Assembly (NCBI GenBank): GCA_963575645.1
Contig: OY754465.1
Span: 45,596,401 to 45,660,400, forward strand
Reading direction: 5' to 3'
DNA length: 64,000 nucleotides
Source: Xanthostigma xanthostigma
Taxonomy: Eukaryota > Arthropoda > Insecta > Raphidioptera > Raphidiidae
Below the pieces are notes generated by a model. That model was given only the letters and a program-made list of their open reading frames with translations, was not told the DNA's origin and did not search any database. The first letter of the stretch is position 1; every line of letters begins with the position of its first letter. This document shows positions 22,663 to 33,612 of this stretch, piece by piece. The position numbers were made by a program, and so were the translations under genes.

Positions 22663-22724
22663 AATAGTTACATCACAAAATTTTTTTTTGCGATGCAGAT
22701 GCAAATGTAGATGTATGGTCTACT

Positions 22725-22815
22725 AAAGCGGGAAAAATCTTCGAGACTCGATTCCCGTTACGGACGAACTATTTGGACCCTCGTTGCGCGAGTCTGGTTC
22801 GCACTTTTTTTTTAT
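22725..22815 (+). repeat. possible SINE fragment with B-box-like word
   Basis: GAGACTCGATTCCCG resembles a Pol III B box (GGTTCGANTCC) with changes. It is followed by a short GC-rich stretch ending in a run of T. No A box was found. It is probably the remnant of a tRNA-derived SINE. Confidence 0.3.
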
Positions 22816-23518
22816 TCTGCTAAGCAAAGTGACTACCTAAATAGCATGGTCACTGAGGCTACGTAAAAACAGTGATTAGGACACAAATAGTAGAATAGGG
22901 CTATTTAATTGTAATTATAATAACTAATCACGTAGTTCGTTGTATAATCTGAACGCTAAATGAAATGATATTCATTAGTTTAAGCTTTCCATGTTAACGA
23001 AGTGCATACGGCGAGTACGTAATCTATCGTTACATCATAATTCGTGCATTAAAAATATCAGAAGAGCAAATATATTCTTTTTTAATTTATTATAAACAAT
23101 CGAAATCATAATATTATCTATTTGTGTAAACCAAAGATATTAGAAACCTATATAATTAACTGCGGTATACTTGAATTGATTTCAGACTTGTATGAGTACT
23201 TAGTATATATTTAAGGATTGCGTTTAAAGTATAATTAATATTTAAGGTCGTTTTATAGTCAAATATTATATTATATTATCTATATATTATATTTTAATAT
23301 TATCTAAATATTTATATTTAATGTTTACCAAAATTATTATTGACAAAATGTATTCAAATGATTTTTTTTTTATGAGGGGGAAATCCCTTTACGGACGACC
23401 GCAACCGCGGGAAGTGTAGGGCTCTCTTACAGCAATATCCACTAAAACCCCCTCCTCTTCGTTCCTGTCGGCCTGGAACCGTTTTCACATTACATCGGGC
23501 CGACAGGGGATTCAAAAT

Positions 23519-23960
23519 GCTTTGTTGATGTGAAACATCTATTGGCGCATTTGGTTGAGAGTAAAAGTGTGCTATTGGCGCGAAACTTTTATGGAACGAC
23601 GCTTTATGGAAGATCGTTACATTTGTGTGCGTTGCATTAATCACGGCTTTAGTTGAAGGTGATATCTAGATAACGGGGTGAAATTTAGTTACTAGTATTT
23701 CGTTAGATGATAGCGCGTAACGTTTGTAGTATGTATGCGTTGGATCTTAACATGGCATTTGTTGACGGGGACATCTAACTGAGATGTATTAGTTATTAGA
23801 AAAGGCAATTCAGTGGCGCTGCTAATAACTTAAGGTTGTAGTGTCCGTAGGGCTTCATAAAGTGTCCATATGGCTTTAGAAAGTGTCCGTAAAGTGTTCA
23901 CAGACTTTATAACTTAAAGTTACATTTGACAAGCTTTTTGTTTCACTTCCACGATGACTC
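23519..23960 (+). repeat. dispersed repeat family B, copy 2
   Basis: Shares gatgtgaaacatct, ggctttagttgaagg, agataacggggtgaaattta and gtccgtagggctt with the copy at 13405-13835. An apparent 96-aa minus-strand frame over this unit is not conserved in the other copies. Confidence 0.65.
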
Positions 23961-24169
23961 CTAATTTTTATTAGTGATTTCTATTTGCTGTAGGATAGAG
24001 AAAAATAGCAGAATGCATCCCGATGTCCGTCGTACATGCTTTTTTCAAGTTTACACCATAGCATTCTATATCATGTACTATGCACCCTGCTTTACCGACT
24101 CGGACTGCGGCAAATTCAAATTGAAAGAAATACATTTTCTTTACATCTAAAATAAAATTCATTTAATGT

Positions 24170-24440
24170 TCGTTTATTCAAATTATTAAATCTCCGAAAG
24201 TTCTTCACCGATTGCTTTGAAATTTGGACATAACGTTGTATTCGAATACGTGCGTGTTTTTACATATACTTATACTTATTATAATATAGATTATAGATGT
24301 CACACCTCTGACAGTTGAAAAAAAAGCGCCATCTGTTGGACGCTAAAGCAACGCACATTATCCCAAATATTTTACGGCAACGGGACACTGTCCGTTGCGC
24401 GTAACAGCAACACACGCAAACCAGAAGGCGTGGCCGGGTA
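24170..24440 (+). repeat. probable decayed dispersed repeat
   Basis: Phrases such as ctccgaaagttcttcaccga, tgaaatttggacataacgtt and gcgccatctgttgg resemble common arthropod repeats. No second copy exists in the window, so the call rests on recall. Confidence 0.3.
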
Positions 24441-24584
24441 CAACTAGTTTTGGGTAGAGTACGTTAACTCGATGTACAAAATATCTATTGGAAATACACA
24501 ATTATTATTTTTAATAACATATAATGCTATTATTGGCGTTTTAACTTTTTAAGTGAGGAAATTTGATTTTTAAAATTTTTTTTT

Positions 24585-24825
24585 GCGCAGTAAAAAGGGG
24601 AAGGCGTTTGGGGGGGTCTTTATTACGGGGTCGTATTGATGCGATGGCGATTTGTAAAAAGGAGAAGGCGTCTGGAAGTGTATAAAAAGCATTGACGGGG
24701 TCGTGTATAAAATATAATTATGGGGTCGTGTCGATATGATGGCGTTTTTTTTGTGCAGTGAAAATGAGACAACGTTTGGGGAAAGTTCTTTAAAAAGCAA
24801 ATTATTACGGGCTCATGTATACAAA
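24585..24825 (+). repeat. three imperfect tandem units
   Basis: Three successive units carry GCGCAGTAAAAAGG or gtgcagtgaaaatg, then aaggcgt or acaacgt, then a ggggtcgt or gggctcat word, then gatggcg. They are 60-90 bp each and diverged. Single copies in the opposite orientation lie at 5628-5705 and 37825-37930. Confidence 0.55.
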
Positions 24826-25630
24826 GTAAGATAGTAATATACAGTAATTCTACACCTATGACGTGTATATGTGATTTCTGATTAGTTATATATTTAAAAA
24901 ATAACAGTGGAAGACGAAAGTTTTTACGTACTTTTGAGAAAATTTGTGAATAATCCGCAAAGTTTTTTTTGGAAGGTTAAAATTTAGCGTTTTCTATGAC
25001 TTAAAAAAAAGTCAAAATTTGGGCACATCGAGTTATCGTACTGGACCCGCTAGTTTTAAATATAAAAACCGCCAAAAATCTTATTGTGAGTTTTACACAA
25101 AAAGGAAATGTTCAAATTCTGCAGATATAGCTCATAACACAATTTTTCTTAATAAGAGAAAGCCTGAATGGATAAAAAACGAGAAGTTTATCCACTGCTA
25201 TTCTTTCCTCTGTGCGGTTTAAGTCCTGATCGAATGATGTTGGACTAACGATGCATACAAATTGTTGCAACCGGTTTAATTTAAACTGTATTATTTTTAA
25301 TTGATGTTTGATATGCAATTTTAATTACATGATGACGGATAGTTTGAATAACAGCCATTTGTCAACGTAGGTACGTTATCAATCGATGCTTGAAATATCT
25401 GAAATATCTATTGACATGTTAAATTTTCAATTGAATAGCGATAAACTCTGCCTATGTGCATTTTTCTCATTTAAATCAAATGCAAAATAATTAAATTTGA
25501 TACCTAGATATTTTATTAAATTTATTTTCAAATCCATATTTTATGGCGTTATCGTTACTCTCATGTGATTTTGATAATATAATGACGGGAAAAATGGAAG
25601 CTTATCTTGTACAATATCTTTATTTTTCTT

Positions 25631-25670
25631 GCCAACGTTTCGTCTATATTTAAGACTTCCTCAGAGCTAA
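25631..25670 (-). ncRNA. hammerhead-ribozyme-like core, motif 1
   Basis: On the minus strand the sequence runs CUGAGGA, one extra A, a four-pair stem GUCU/AGAC, then GAAACGUUGGC. CUGANGA...GAAA is the conserved hammerhead core. The ACGU after GAA is self-complementary and leaves no loop for stem III, as in minimal hammerheads of retroelements. The extra base before stem II departs from the consensus. This is a structural reading, and activity is unproven. Confidence 0.4.
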
Positions 25671-25811
25671 AAATGTAATTTATTGCACATTCGTTAACCA
25701 GTTATAACCAGTTACTATTTTCTGTTCGTTGAAAACCTATGGTTCAGTTTTTTACTATAAACAATTTTTAAGATTTAAAATGTCAAAAACCGTCTGAAAT
25801 TTTAAATGTTA

Positions 25812-26260
25812 ATAAACCGACTTCAAAGAACGGAGGAGGTTATTATTATGTCCAAGTGTATTTTTTTGTATGTGGGTTCGTCAATATCTTCGGCGGCTGT
25901 GAGCCGATTTCGATGATTCTTTTTTTATTCGATAGAGTATGTCTCAAAATTGGTCCCATATAAATTTTAGCGAAATCGGTTGAGCAGTTTTTTAGAAAAT
26001 TAACAAAAATCAAAGAAAATGTGGTTGTCAGCGTAAACGTTGCTCTTTGGTTTAATTAGACACTATAAAAGACCACTACAAATTTAAAATTAAATTATTT
26101 TTCACAAAAAAACAAGAACCGACTTCAACACTTTGTCTTTACTTACTTATGCATAAATTTAAACTAAAAAGTTAAAAAACAAAACTTAAAAAAAAACAAC
26201 TAAACCTTCTTCAAAAAGGGTCACTAAAAAGCGTAAAATAGCAAAGTTTTGAGGTCGGTG
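25812..26260 (+). repeat. AACCGACTTCAA-type dispersed repeat, second subfamily
   Basis: Begins aaaccgacttcaaagaacgg and contains gaaatcggttgagcagtttt and another gaaccgacttcaa box near 26118, then aggtcggtgcc near 26255. It is related to 5896-6375 and 53898-54388 by the boxes but has a different body. Confidence 0.5.
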
Positions 26261-26330
26261 CCTATTTAATTACTATCACGTTTTATACAAATATTAAGAG
26301 CACTGTGGTTGAAACAAAAATAAAAAAATA

Positions 26331-26653
26331 AAGAATAGTTACTTCTTACCACAACAGTTTTATTAGCGGATGTACATTTCGGGAGCTATGCTCTCATCTT
26401 CAGCAAACACTAAACTAAATTACTAAACAAAAATCTTAACTCAATATAACAATTACAGGTATAAAACAAAAATAAAACTAGGTACTATAACTAATCAAAA
26501 GACTTGCGGAAGATCAGGTAACAAAATGGAAATCCAAAGTAACTTGACATACTGTTGTTTAGTAATTTAGTTTAGTTCTTGCTGAAGATGAGAGCATAGC
26601 TCCCGAAATGTACATCCGCTAATAAAACTGTTGTGGTAAGAAGTAACTATTCT
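26331..26653. mobile_element. foldback MITE carrying paired hammerhead-like cores
   Basis: Arms of about 105 bp: the left starts agaatagttacttcttacc and the right is its complement, nearly perfect. Each arm includes a CUGAAGA...CGAAAUGU motif, read on the minus strand at 26365-26403 and on the plus strand at 26582-26616. Stem II of the motif folds as GAGAGC/GCUCCC with one mismatch and loop AUA. There is no coding frame. Confidence 0.7.
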
Positions 26654-27545
26654 ATATTTTTTATCACGTTTTATGTATTTAAGAAAAGTTTATTATTTCA
26701 ATAGTAGGTAATAATTTAAAGTCCGTAATTTTTTTTCTTCAAAAATAAACCATTTGCCGCATCATGAAGAGAAATACATGGGGGGGGGGGGGAGTTGGCA
26801 ATAAAACAATAATAATTATTATTATATTGGATTTGAAAATTTCTATTGGTTATTGAATTATTAAGGCTCGTTTGGAGCGGGTTTGATTTTTTGTTTCCCA
26901 GTTTCGCAGCCCATTACCATTCTAAACACGATTTTTTTTTAATAAGGGTGTGCACTGAATTGATTATGTTCGGATCAGCACAGTTGAAAACGTCCGGAAT
27001 TATTATAAAACACAAAAATAAACAATTGCCCCAGCAATGTTTTGGGGCTGTTCTGTGCTGAATCGATCCGTTGCAGTGCGCCAACCTTCGTTTAATTGTT
27101 GTGTATTATAAACGTTTCAATTGTTCCGGACCAAGTTGATTCAATGCAGGTTCTGCAATATGCGGTGCATGAGGTTTCCTTACGATATAGATAGGTAGCT
27201 TAATTATATTGATGTGGCATTCAATAAAATTACTTTAGTGTTTCCAAACTACTAAGAGAATGTTTTCTCAATCTGTGATCAAATATTGGGTCTAGTGCAA
27301 TATAGTAACAATTCTAGATCTATTTTGAAATATCTTCAATGCGTGAGACTCTCACACGCGTTAGAAGTGAAACTTCTTAGGTTCTAGCATTTGTAGAGGA
27401 TTTCAGGATTAGGAAATGGTTTTGTGGAATTTGTTACTGTGGCTAGAGAAAATGCTACGTAATAATTATACACACAGTGAGCACTGCACATGCGTGTTTA
27501 GTGTGTATGATGTTTTGACAGAGAGAGAGTAAGTAGAAGCGGTTA

Positions 27546-27829
27546 TTATGATGAAGGAAGGTTTTGGTTGAGGATCATAAATAAATAAGCTTTACCAATG
27601 TTTCGCTAGTGGCCAACCTTTCGAACAATTTATTTTCATCTTCAGGGCCTATGAACACATATAAGTATATGTTTATAATTTAGATCATAATATTATATCT
27701 AAGACATATTATATACATGTTCATAGGCCCTGAAGATGAAAATACATTTTTCGAAACGTTGGCCACTAGTGAAACATTGGTAAATCTTATTTATTTATGA
27801 TCCTCTACCAAAACCTTCCTTCATCATAA
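27546..27829. mobile_element. foldback MITE carrying hammerhead-like cores
   Basis: The arms of roughly 115 bp are near-complements: ttatgatgaaggaaggtttt at the left and its complement at the right end. The + strand right arm (27725-27764) reads GGCC, CUGAAGA, an extra U, GAAAA/UUUUC stem II, then GAAACGUUGGCC. GGCC on each side can pair as stem I, and the last U before GGCC is in the cleavage position. The left arm carries the same motif on minus (27610-27650), with GAAAGGUU instead of GAAACGUU. Confidence 0.65.
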
Positions 27830-28259
27830 CATTCTATTGGATCAACACTACTATATGCAGAAGCGATTATCTCACTCTTTCCTTTCAATTGCAGTCGTTT
27901 GAAGTCGGAGAAGGGAAGCGTTTCACTTTTCGTCTGACCCAGACCCATTAGTGCTACCTCGCCTAAAGAAGTTTCACTTAAAAAATTGAAACGTATATGT
28001 GTAGGTATTAAGGCAGTCTACGCAAATTAAGAAAAAATAAAGAAATCATAGTCCTAAAAATAACATAATCTATGGCGAAAGAATGTTTGTAATATCTTTA
28101 AAAATAATAAAGTTAGGTTAGGTACTTCAAAGTTTGCGCTATGTCGTTCTCAGTACCAGTGACGTCACGCGGTGCAAGTGTCATATTTGTAGTAACTGAT
28201 ATTATAGCAAGTCATGAAGGCAACAGACAATTAATATTTGACTAGATGTAAAAAAAAAT

Positions 28260-28862
28260 CCAGCCAATTGGGCGACGGGACCATTCCAACTTCAAAAATT
28301 TTGACATTTGATTATAATAAAGAAAAAATAAAATTTCTGATATCGCGTGAAGTGACGCGGGTAATGGCTAGTATTCAATATTCGTTGCCATGGTTACCTA
28401 CATAATATGTTCCACGTCATGTAAAAATTAATCAAAGCATGCCTAACTAGTTTATTTCTGACAGATCCATAAAACAAAAGAGCGGCTGATTTTTTTTATT
28501 TTCAAAATATTTCCGAAACTATAAAGATTAGAAAAACATTTTTTAACAAAACTTTATTGAAAAAATAAATAGAATAATAAGCCGTTATGAAAAGTATACC
28601 ATTATTATATAAAAAGCATCGTTTTAGCATATATCTCTTCTGCGCATGGGCTCTTCATATTTGTATACTAAACATCCTCCCAAAATTTGGTTTCAATCCG
28701 CTTATCCGTTTGACCTGTATCGTGTTCACAGACTTACAGACCTACAGAGTTAAAATATGTTTTTTGGATTCGGGGGACCTCAAAACGGAAAGTTATTGAA
28801 TTTTTGAAAAGTGATTTTTGACCTAAACTAGTACTATTCCTCACTTGTGGGTTGGAATGGTA
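28260..28862 (+). repeat. dispersed repeat family A, copy 2
   Basis: Same orientation as copy 1 (601-1240), with the same end words. It lacks an internal stretch of about 40 bp around the cgcatgcgccgatttt region, so this copy carries a small deletion. Confidence 0.75.
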
Positions 28863-29600
28863 ATAATGTAATGGCCAATTTTGAAGTTTCAGATATCAAC
28901 ATCTTAAATTAATGACTTATATCTTTACTTATTAGTTACTATAACTTTAACTACTAATATGACCCATCGTGTCGCTGAGCGTCATAATGATCAACCGGGC
29001 ATCTGTCAGTCTCGTTTGCGACGCCACCTACAAAAAATTGTATAGGTATATCTCTGTTGAATTTTAAGATACCGAAATAATGCGGCCAGCATTTTTAAAG
29101 TTATCCTTATAATCCTGATGTGACAATATGATTATCAGTATTTTCATCAAGTGGAAACTTCTTAATTGTATACTACTTTTTATAATTACAGTAATTATTA
29201 TTATTAACTTTTTTCGAGTTCATATTATACTCCTTTTTCCTTGTCATAGATATCACGAGTTTACCAAAATTTTCATAAATTTCTTTTGATCACTAAACTG
29301 TTGGTCACCACTGGTTCTCCCATTGCACTGGACTAATATAATATACGTAATAGTACATGGTTGTTGTAATAGGCACGCCGCACCGGTATTCCCCGTTCCG
29401 TTAATATAATTCAATCAGACATTAGACAACCAAACACAATAGCTTAATTTCACTCACAGACACGCAAACGCGACCCCGTAGAAAATGGAAGAACATATAT
29501 ATCTGATGTTTTCTCTGAATGGAGTTGCATAATATCAGTGACGTAGCTGCCGTAAGATGGTCCGTGCCTCAGGGCTTCAACGTTCAAGGAGCCCTTGACC
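28863..29600. other. non-coding stretch, nothing assigned
   Basis: AT-rich, without a usable reading frame or a repeat boundary that I can define. Confidence 0.35.
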
Positions 29601-29605
29601 AACAC

Positions 29606-29671
29606 TAAGGCCTAGGACACATGAAGAGCGTTCAACGCGCGTTGAACGCTCTTCAAGTGCCTAGGCCTAAA
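29606..29671. repeat. 66-bp palindrome without loop
   Basis: The centre GCGTTCAACGCGCGTTGAACGC (split about 29638/29639) extends outward through GAAGAGC and a CCTAGG box on each side, to TAAGG/CCTTA-type ends. Only one or two mismatches occur over 33-bp arms. Such a perfect cruciform-capable site is unusual; its role is unknown. Confidence 0.75.
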
Positions 29672-29679
29672 ACTTCTTC

Positions 29680-30100
29680 GTTGAGAAATAATAGTTATTT
29701 ATCGTTACATAGTAACTTTTCAGCTTAGAAAAAACTGCTACATTTAGATTTTTTATGAAACTCTTTCCGAGAATTAGGACAATAAAACACAAAGATCAAA
29801 TTATTATTGAAAGATGCGACGGTTAGTTTCAGGGGCAGATGGGTTCAACTATTCCGGGGAAGTAAAATGAATGACTTATTTTACTAGTTTTTGTCGCCCT
29901 GTACAAAGTAAGCGTTTGACACCCTCTATTCGTCTCAGTAAAAAAATAAAGTTTACAACAAACACAAAAATAGCACTATTAATATTACTTTAGTCATTGA
30001 AGAATTCCACAGTGTACACCTTCAATTTTATATCCTAACGTTCTGCTCCTTCAACTGGCAATTTTCTCTCCCAATCTTGCCAAGTTTGTCTTGTTCCACT
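29680..30100. other. non-coding stretch, nothing assigned
   Basis: No frame, RNA gene or repeat boundary was recognised. Confidence 0.35.
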
Positions 30101-30174
30101 ATATTCTTGAATTATTTAATTTTAAATAGTAGATATGAATTTTTCCTGTCATTTATTTTTATTTGATAATCTAA

Positions 30175-30440
30175 ATATATAAAAGGAAACCGCAACTGAC
30201 TGGCTAACTGATCTATCAACGCACAGCTCAAACCACTGGATGGATTGGGTTGAAATTTGACACACATATAGGTATTATGAGGTACAGCAAAAATCACTGG
30301 ACGAATTGGACTGAAACTTGAAAGGCACACAGATAGTGATTATTACCCCTGCCAACAAATAAATAAATAAACACGTGTTTCATGCTTTTTCAATAACAAC
30401 CCCTTCAGAGGATGAAAAGAGGTAAGTAGTCTAAAAATCA
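30175..30440 (+). repeat. probable 3' fragment of an RTE-like or related repeat
   Basis: Contains caactgactggctaactgatc, atcaacgcacagctcaaacc and ggttgaaatttgacacaca, then a second ctggacgaattggactgaaa. These phrases match a common arthropod repeat type as I remember it. It is non-coding. Confidence 0.4.
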
Positions 30441-30500
30441 ATATGGGTTTCAAGGTTTGTCAGTACGTTGATCATGTGAATGTCATCAATTTATTAAGGC

Positions 30501-30999
30501 GGTTTACGCAGTGCCGGATTAAGACTCCCTGATGCCCTAAGCATTTCTTGTCTATGGGCCCTCATCTCTAACAGCTGTCTAATTATAATACTATCTGTCA
30601 TGTTAAGTGTATAATTTTTTTTTTCAAATTGAGAATGTCATAAGTTTAAAATTGACAGAAAAAAATTATAAAGCATAGCATTTTAGGGAAATAATTGAAT
30701 TTTACAAACAATGCTCTCATTGAAAATTTGACTGTCTACAAAATCGGTCTTTAGGCATTTTTATACATTTAATTGAAAAAAGTTACAAAACTTTAAAGTT
30801 AAAAAAGTCATTTTTATTTTCCAAAATAAAACATTATTTTTAACTTCTATACTTCCCAAGACAGTGGTATATCAGTAACTAGATCAAATTTTTGAGAACA
30901 TGACAAAAAGAAAAAAAAATGTTGACATTTTTGGTGCCCCCTGAGACGTGATGCCCTAAGCAATTGCTTATTTTATATTAATCCAGCACTGGGTCTACG
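30501..30999. mobile_element. hAT MITE with near-perfect 8-bp TSD
   Basis: The element spans 30509-30991, bounded by CAGTGCCGGATTAA and TTAATCCAGCACTG (one mismatch). The flanking octamers are ggtttacg (30501-30508) and ggtctacg (30992-30999), 7 of 8 identical. Both ends also carry gatgccctaagca. These ends and this duplication fit hAT. There is no coding frame. Confidence 0.8.
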
Positions 31000-31278
31000 T
31001 CGAGAAAGGAGTAACTCTGCCAAATCTGCCAAATAAAGGGAATGCATCCGTGTTTCATCTCAATCGCGTGCGAAGCTGCGGGTAGCGGCTAGTATGACAT
31101 AATTTATTGAAACGTTAATATTATTTTAAAAATATCAAAGTATGAATATTATTATGTTGTTAACTCTTTATTGTTTACAGCAAGTTTTCTGACTGTTAAA
31201 CGAATTAGGCAAAAACCGTAAAAAAATCAGTAATAGAAATTGCTACATAAATTTCATTAAAATTGGTACTTGGCACAT

Positions 31279-32566
31279 TAGACCAGTACAGTTAGCCCAA
31301 AATAAAGTGAAAAAGGGACAAAATCAATAACAGAAAACGAATGATGAGGAAGGGAAGAAACTGCCGTCAGAAATACAGAAACCAAAAACTAAAATGCGTT
31401 AATGGCCGGAGGGCTGTGGGGGGCGCGTTTTAGGGGTCAAACGCGGTTTTTCGTTATTTCCGGCGAAATTTGACCTCCAATCGCAAACTGTTGTATGGTA
31501 ATGTTGTAGGTATTAAAAGGATCTACAACTTTTATGAATATAATTTTTCACATAATCTTAAAGATTCAGAGAAATATCGTAAAAACCGTGTTTTTCATTA
31601 TTAATTTTTTTCTCCTGCAAAAATAATTTTTTTTTTCATGAAATTTTCAGGAGACTTACCTTTCTATGTCCTAAATAAGCTGTAATTTTTTCGAATAAAA
31701 AAATTATTTTTCCAATGTAATATTAACAAAAAACCGAAAAATTACCCCTAACTTCAACCTAAAAAAGTAACGTAAAAATTTCAGATTTTCAAAAATCGTA
31801 GTATGGAGTTTTCTTCGTTAAAATGTCTACTTTCAGATGGTGTATTACATTAATTGTTAATGTAACATTGAATTCCCCTTTTATAAATGATTTATCTGTA
31901 CATAGTTGCCAAATTCGAACAATATTGTTCAAATTTGGCAATTATATAAGAAAATGTACAGTTAAAATCATTCATAAAAGGGGAGTTCAATTTTACATTA
32001 ACAAATGTAATAGACCATCTGAAAGTAGACATTTTAACAAAGAAAACCCCATACTACGATTTTTGAAAATCTGAAATTTTTACAATACTTTTTTAGGTTA
32101 AAGTTAGGGGTAATTTTTCGGTTTTTTGTTAATATTGCATTGGCAAATTAATTTTTTTATTCGAAAAAATTACAGCTTATTAAGGACATAGAAAGGTAAG
32201 TCTCCTGAAAATTTCATGAATAAAAAATCATTTTTGCAGGAGAAAAAAATTAAAAACGAAAAACTCGGTTTTTTCGACAATTTTCTGAATCTTTAAGGTT
32301 ATGTGAAAAAATTATATTAATAAAAAATGTAGATCCTTTTAATACCTACAACATTGCCATACAACATTCTTCGATTGGAGGTCAAATTTCGCCGGAAATA
32401 ACGAAAAACCGCGTTTGACCTCTAAAATGCGCCCCCCACAGCCCTCCGGCCTTTTACGCATTTGAATTTTTGGTTTCTGTATTTCTGACGGCAGTTTCTT
32501 CCCTTCCTCATCATTCGTTTTCTGTTATTAATTTTGTCCTTGTCAAAAGCTAACTTCACTGGTCTA
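31279..32566. mobile_element. 1.29-kb near-perfect palindrome (foldback)
   Basis: The entire segment is one inverted repeat, with its centre at about 31927 in aacaatattgtt and no spacer. Outer ends are tagaccagt and actggtcta. Paired blocks include gggaagaaactgccgtcag with ctgacggcagtttcttccc, and ccggagggctgtggggggc with gccccccacagccctccgg. Arms are about 640 bp with few differences, which suggests recent formation or gene conversion. An 83-aa frame over the centre is a by-product of the palindrome. Confidence 0.85.
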
Positions 32567-32569
32567 CAT

Positions 32570-33612
32570 GGAATTAGCATAGTATCAAGTTAAACTTCAA
32601 TGAATTTTGCAATTAAATTTAAAGTTTTGTGCCAATTTGTACATTCGTGTAACTCAACTCTCTGTTAAGTTCAATTGTCTGTTGGGACAACTTTAACTGG
32701 ACTTCTAAAGTGACGCGTCAATTTGAAAGTTTTTATTTATTTATGTATGTTTTACACAATTTCACTGTATTATGTATGCCAACAAAAAAATTCTCCAAGA
32801 TATATTTTATATAATAAGGATTTTTTCATATACCGAGGAGAAAAAAAATTTCTTTTAAAGAAGCGGTGTTTTTTTACACTTTTAAAAATCCGTGTTCCTG
32901 GGTTTTTGTACTGTTTTTATTTTACATTTTTTATGAGATAAGGGAGCTGTCACGAATGTAAAAAAATCATTTGATATTCTCTAAGCTTCATTTACATTCC
33001 AACAATCAACATAATAGCACGTTAATTGAAATTGCGATTAGGTGGTCAAAAATGATAAGATTGTTGTAAAGACTACCTATTATTTTGAGATTAACTAATA
33101 AATAAATATACTAAAGTCTGTAAGTCAACGATCGGGACCACAGTCGTGCTTTAAAAGATGTAAATTAGTAATTTGTAAAAGATGATGTTTGGTACAGTAA
33201 CCATTTTGATAAAACTACCCTAGCTAACACTCCGTAAAAACTTGAAATTTATACTGACTACTGACTAGACCGACAAATACTTGATCTCAAAATATTGACC
33301 TCCACAAAAATCGTGTATTTTTTCATGATAACTTTGGCTACATAAATAACTATCAGGTCGTGAGCAAAGTCAATGATTGACATTCAGTCGAAGGTAGTCA
33401 AGTGGAGTAAAGGAGAGGGTTTTTACTTTCAAAGTAAGGCACATGATTAAATGGATCGACGATAAGTTTTTTTGAAGCAAAACTTCTTTGGCGGCGTATC
33501 TGTTTGAAATTTTCTGTAACGTAAAACGGGAAATGTTTCAACGACGAGGAAATATAAGAAAAACCTTGGCAACGCAAAATTGAAAACGCATCACTGAAAC
33601 GAGTTCATAACC
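32570..33612. other. AT-rich non-coding stretch
   Basis: No usable reading frame, RNA gene or repeat boundary was recognised. Confidence 0.35.

Larger units (their letters stand above)
18165..22667 (+). mobile_element. complete Ty3/gypsy LTR retrotransposon 2
   Basis: This is a full-length + strand element. The 139-bp LTRs at 18170-18308 and 22524-22662 read as identical and run TGTAATAGCC...ATTACA. The duplication aatag flanks both ends (18165-18169 and 22663-22667). Primer-binding site, a single Gag-Pol frame and polypurine tract are all present in the right order. No env frame is present. It belongs to a different family from element 1: LTRs and protein differ throughout. Confidence 0.96.

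Noticed and set aside
23354..23644. 96-aa minus-strand frame
   Set aside because: It overlaps dispersed repeat family B, and the frame is not kept in the other copies.
31823..32074. 83-aa frame across the palindrome centre
   Set aside because: It arises from the symmetry of the inverted repeat and encodes nothing I recognise.
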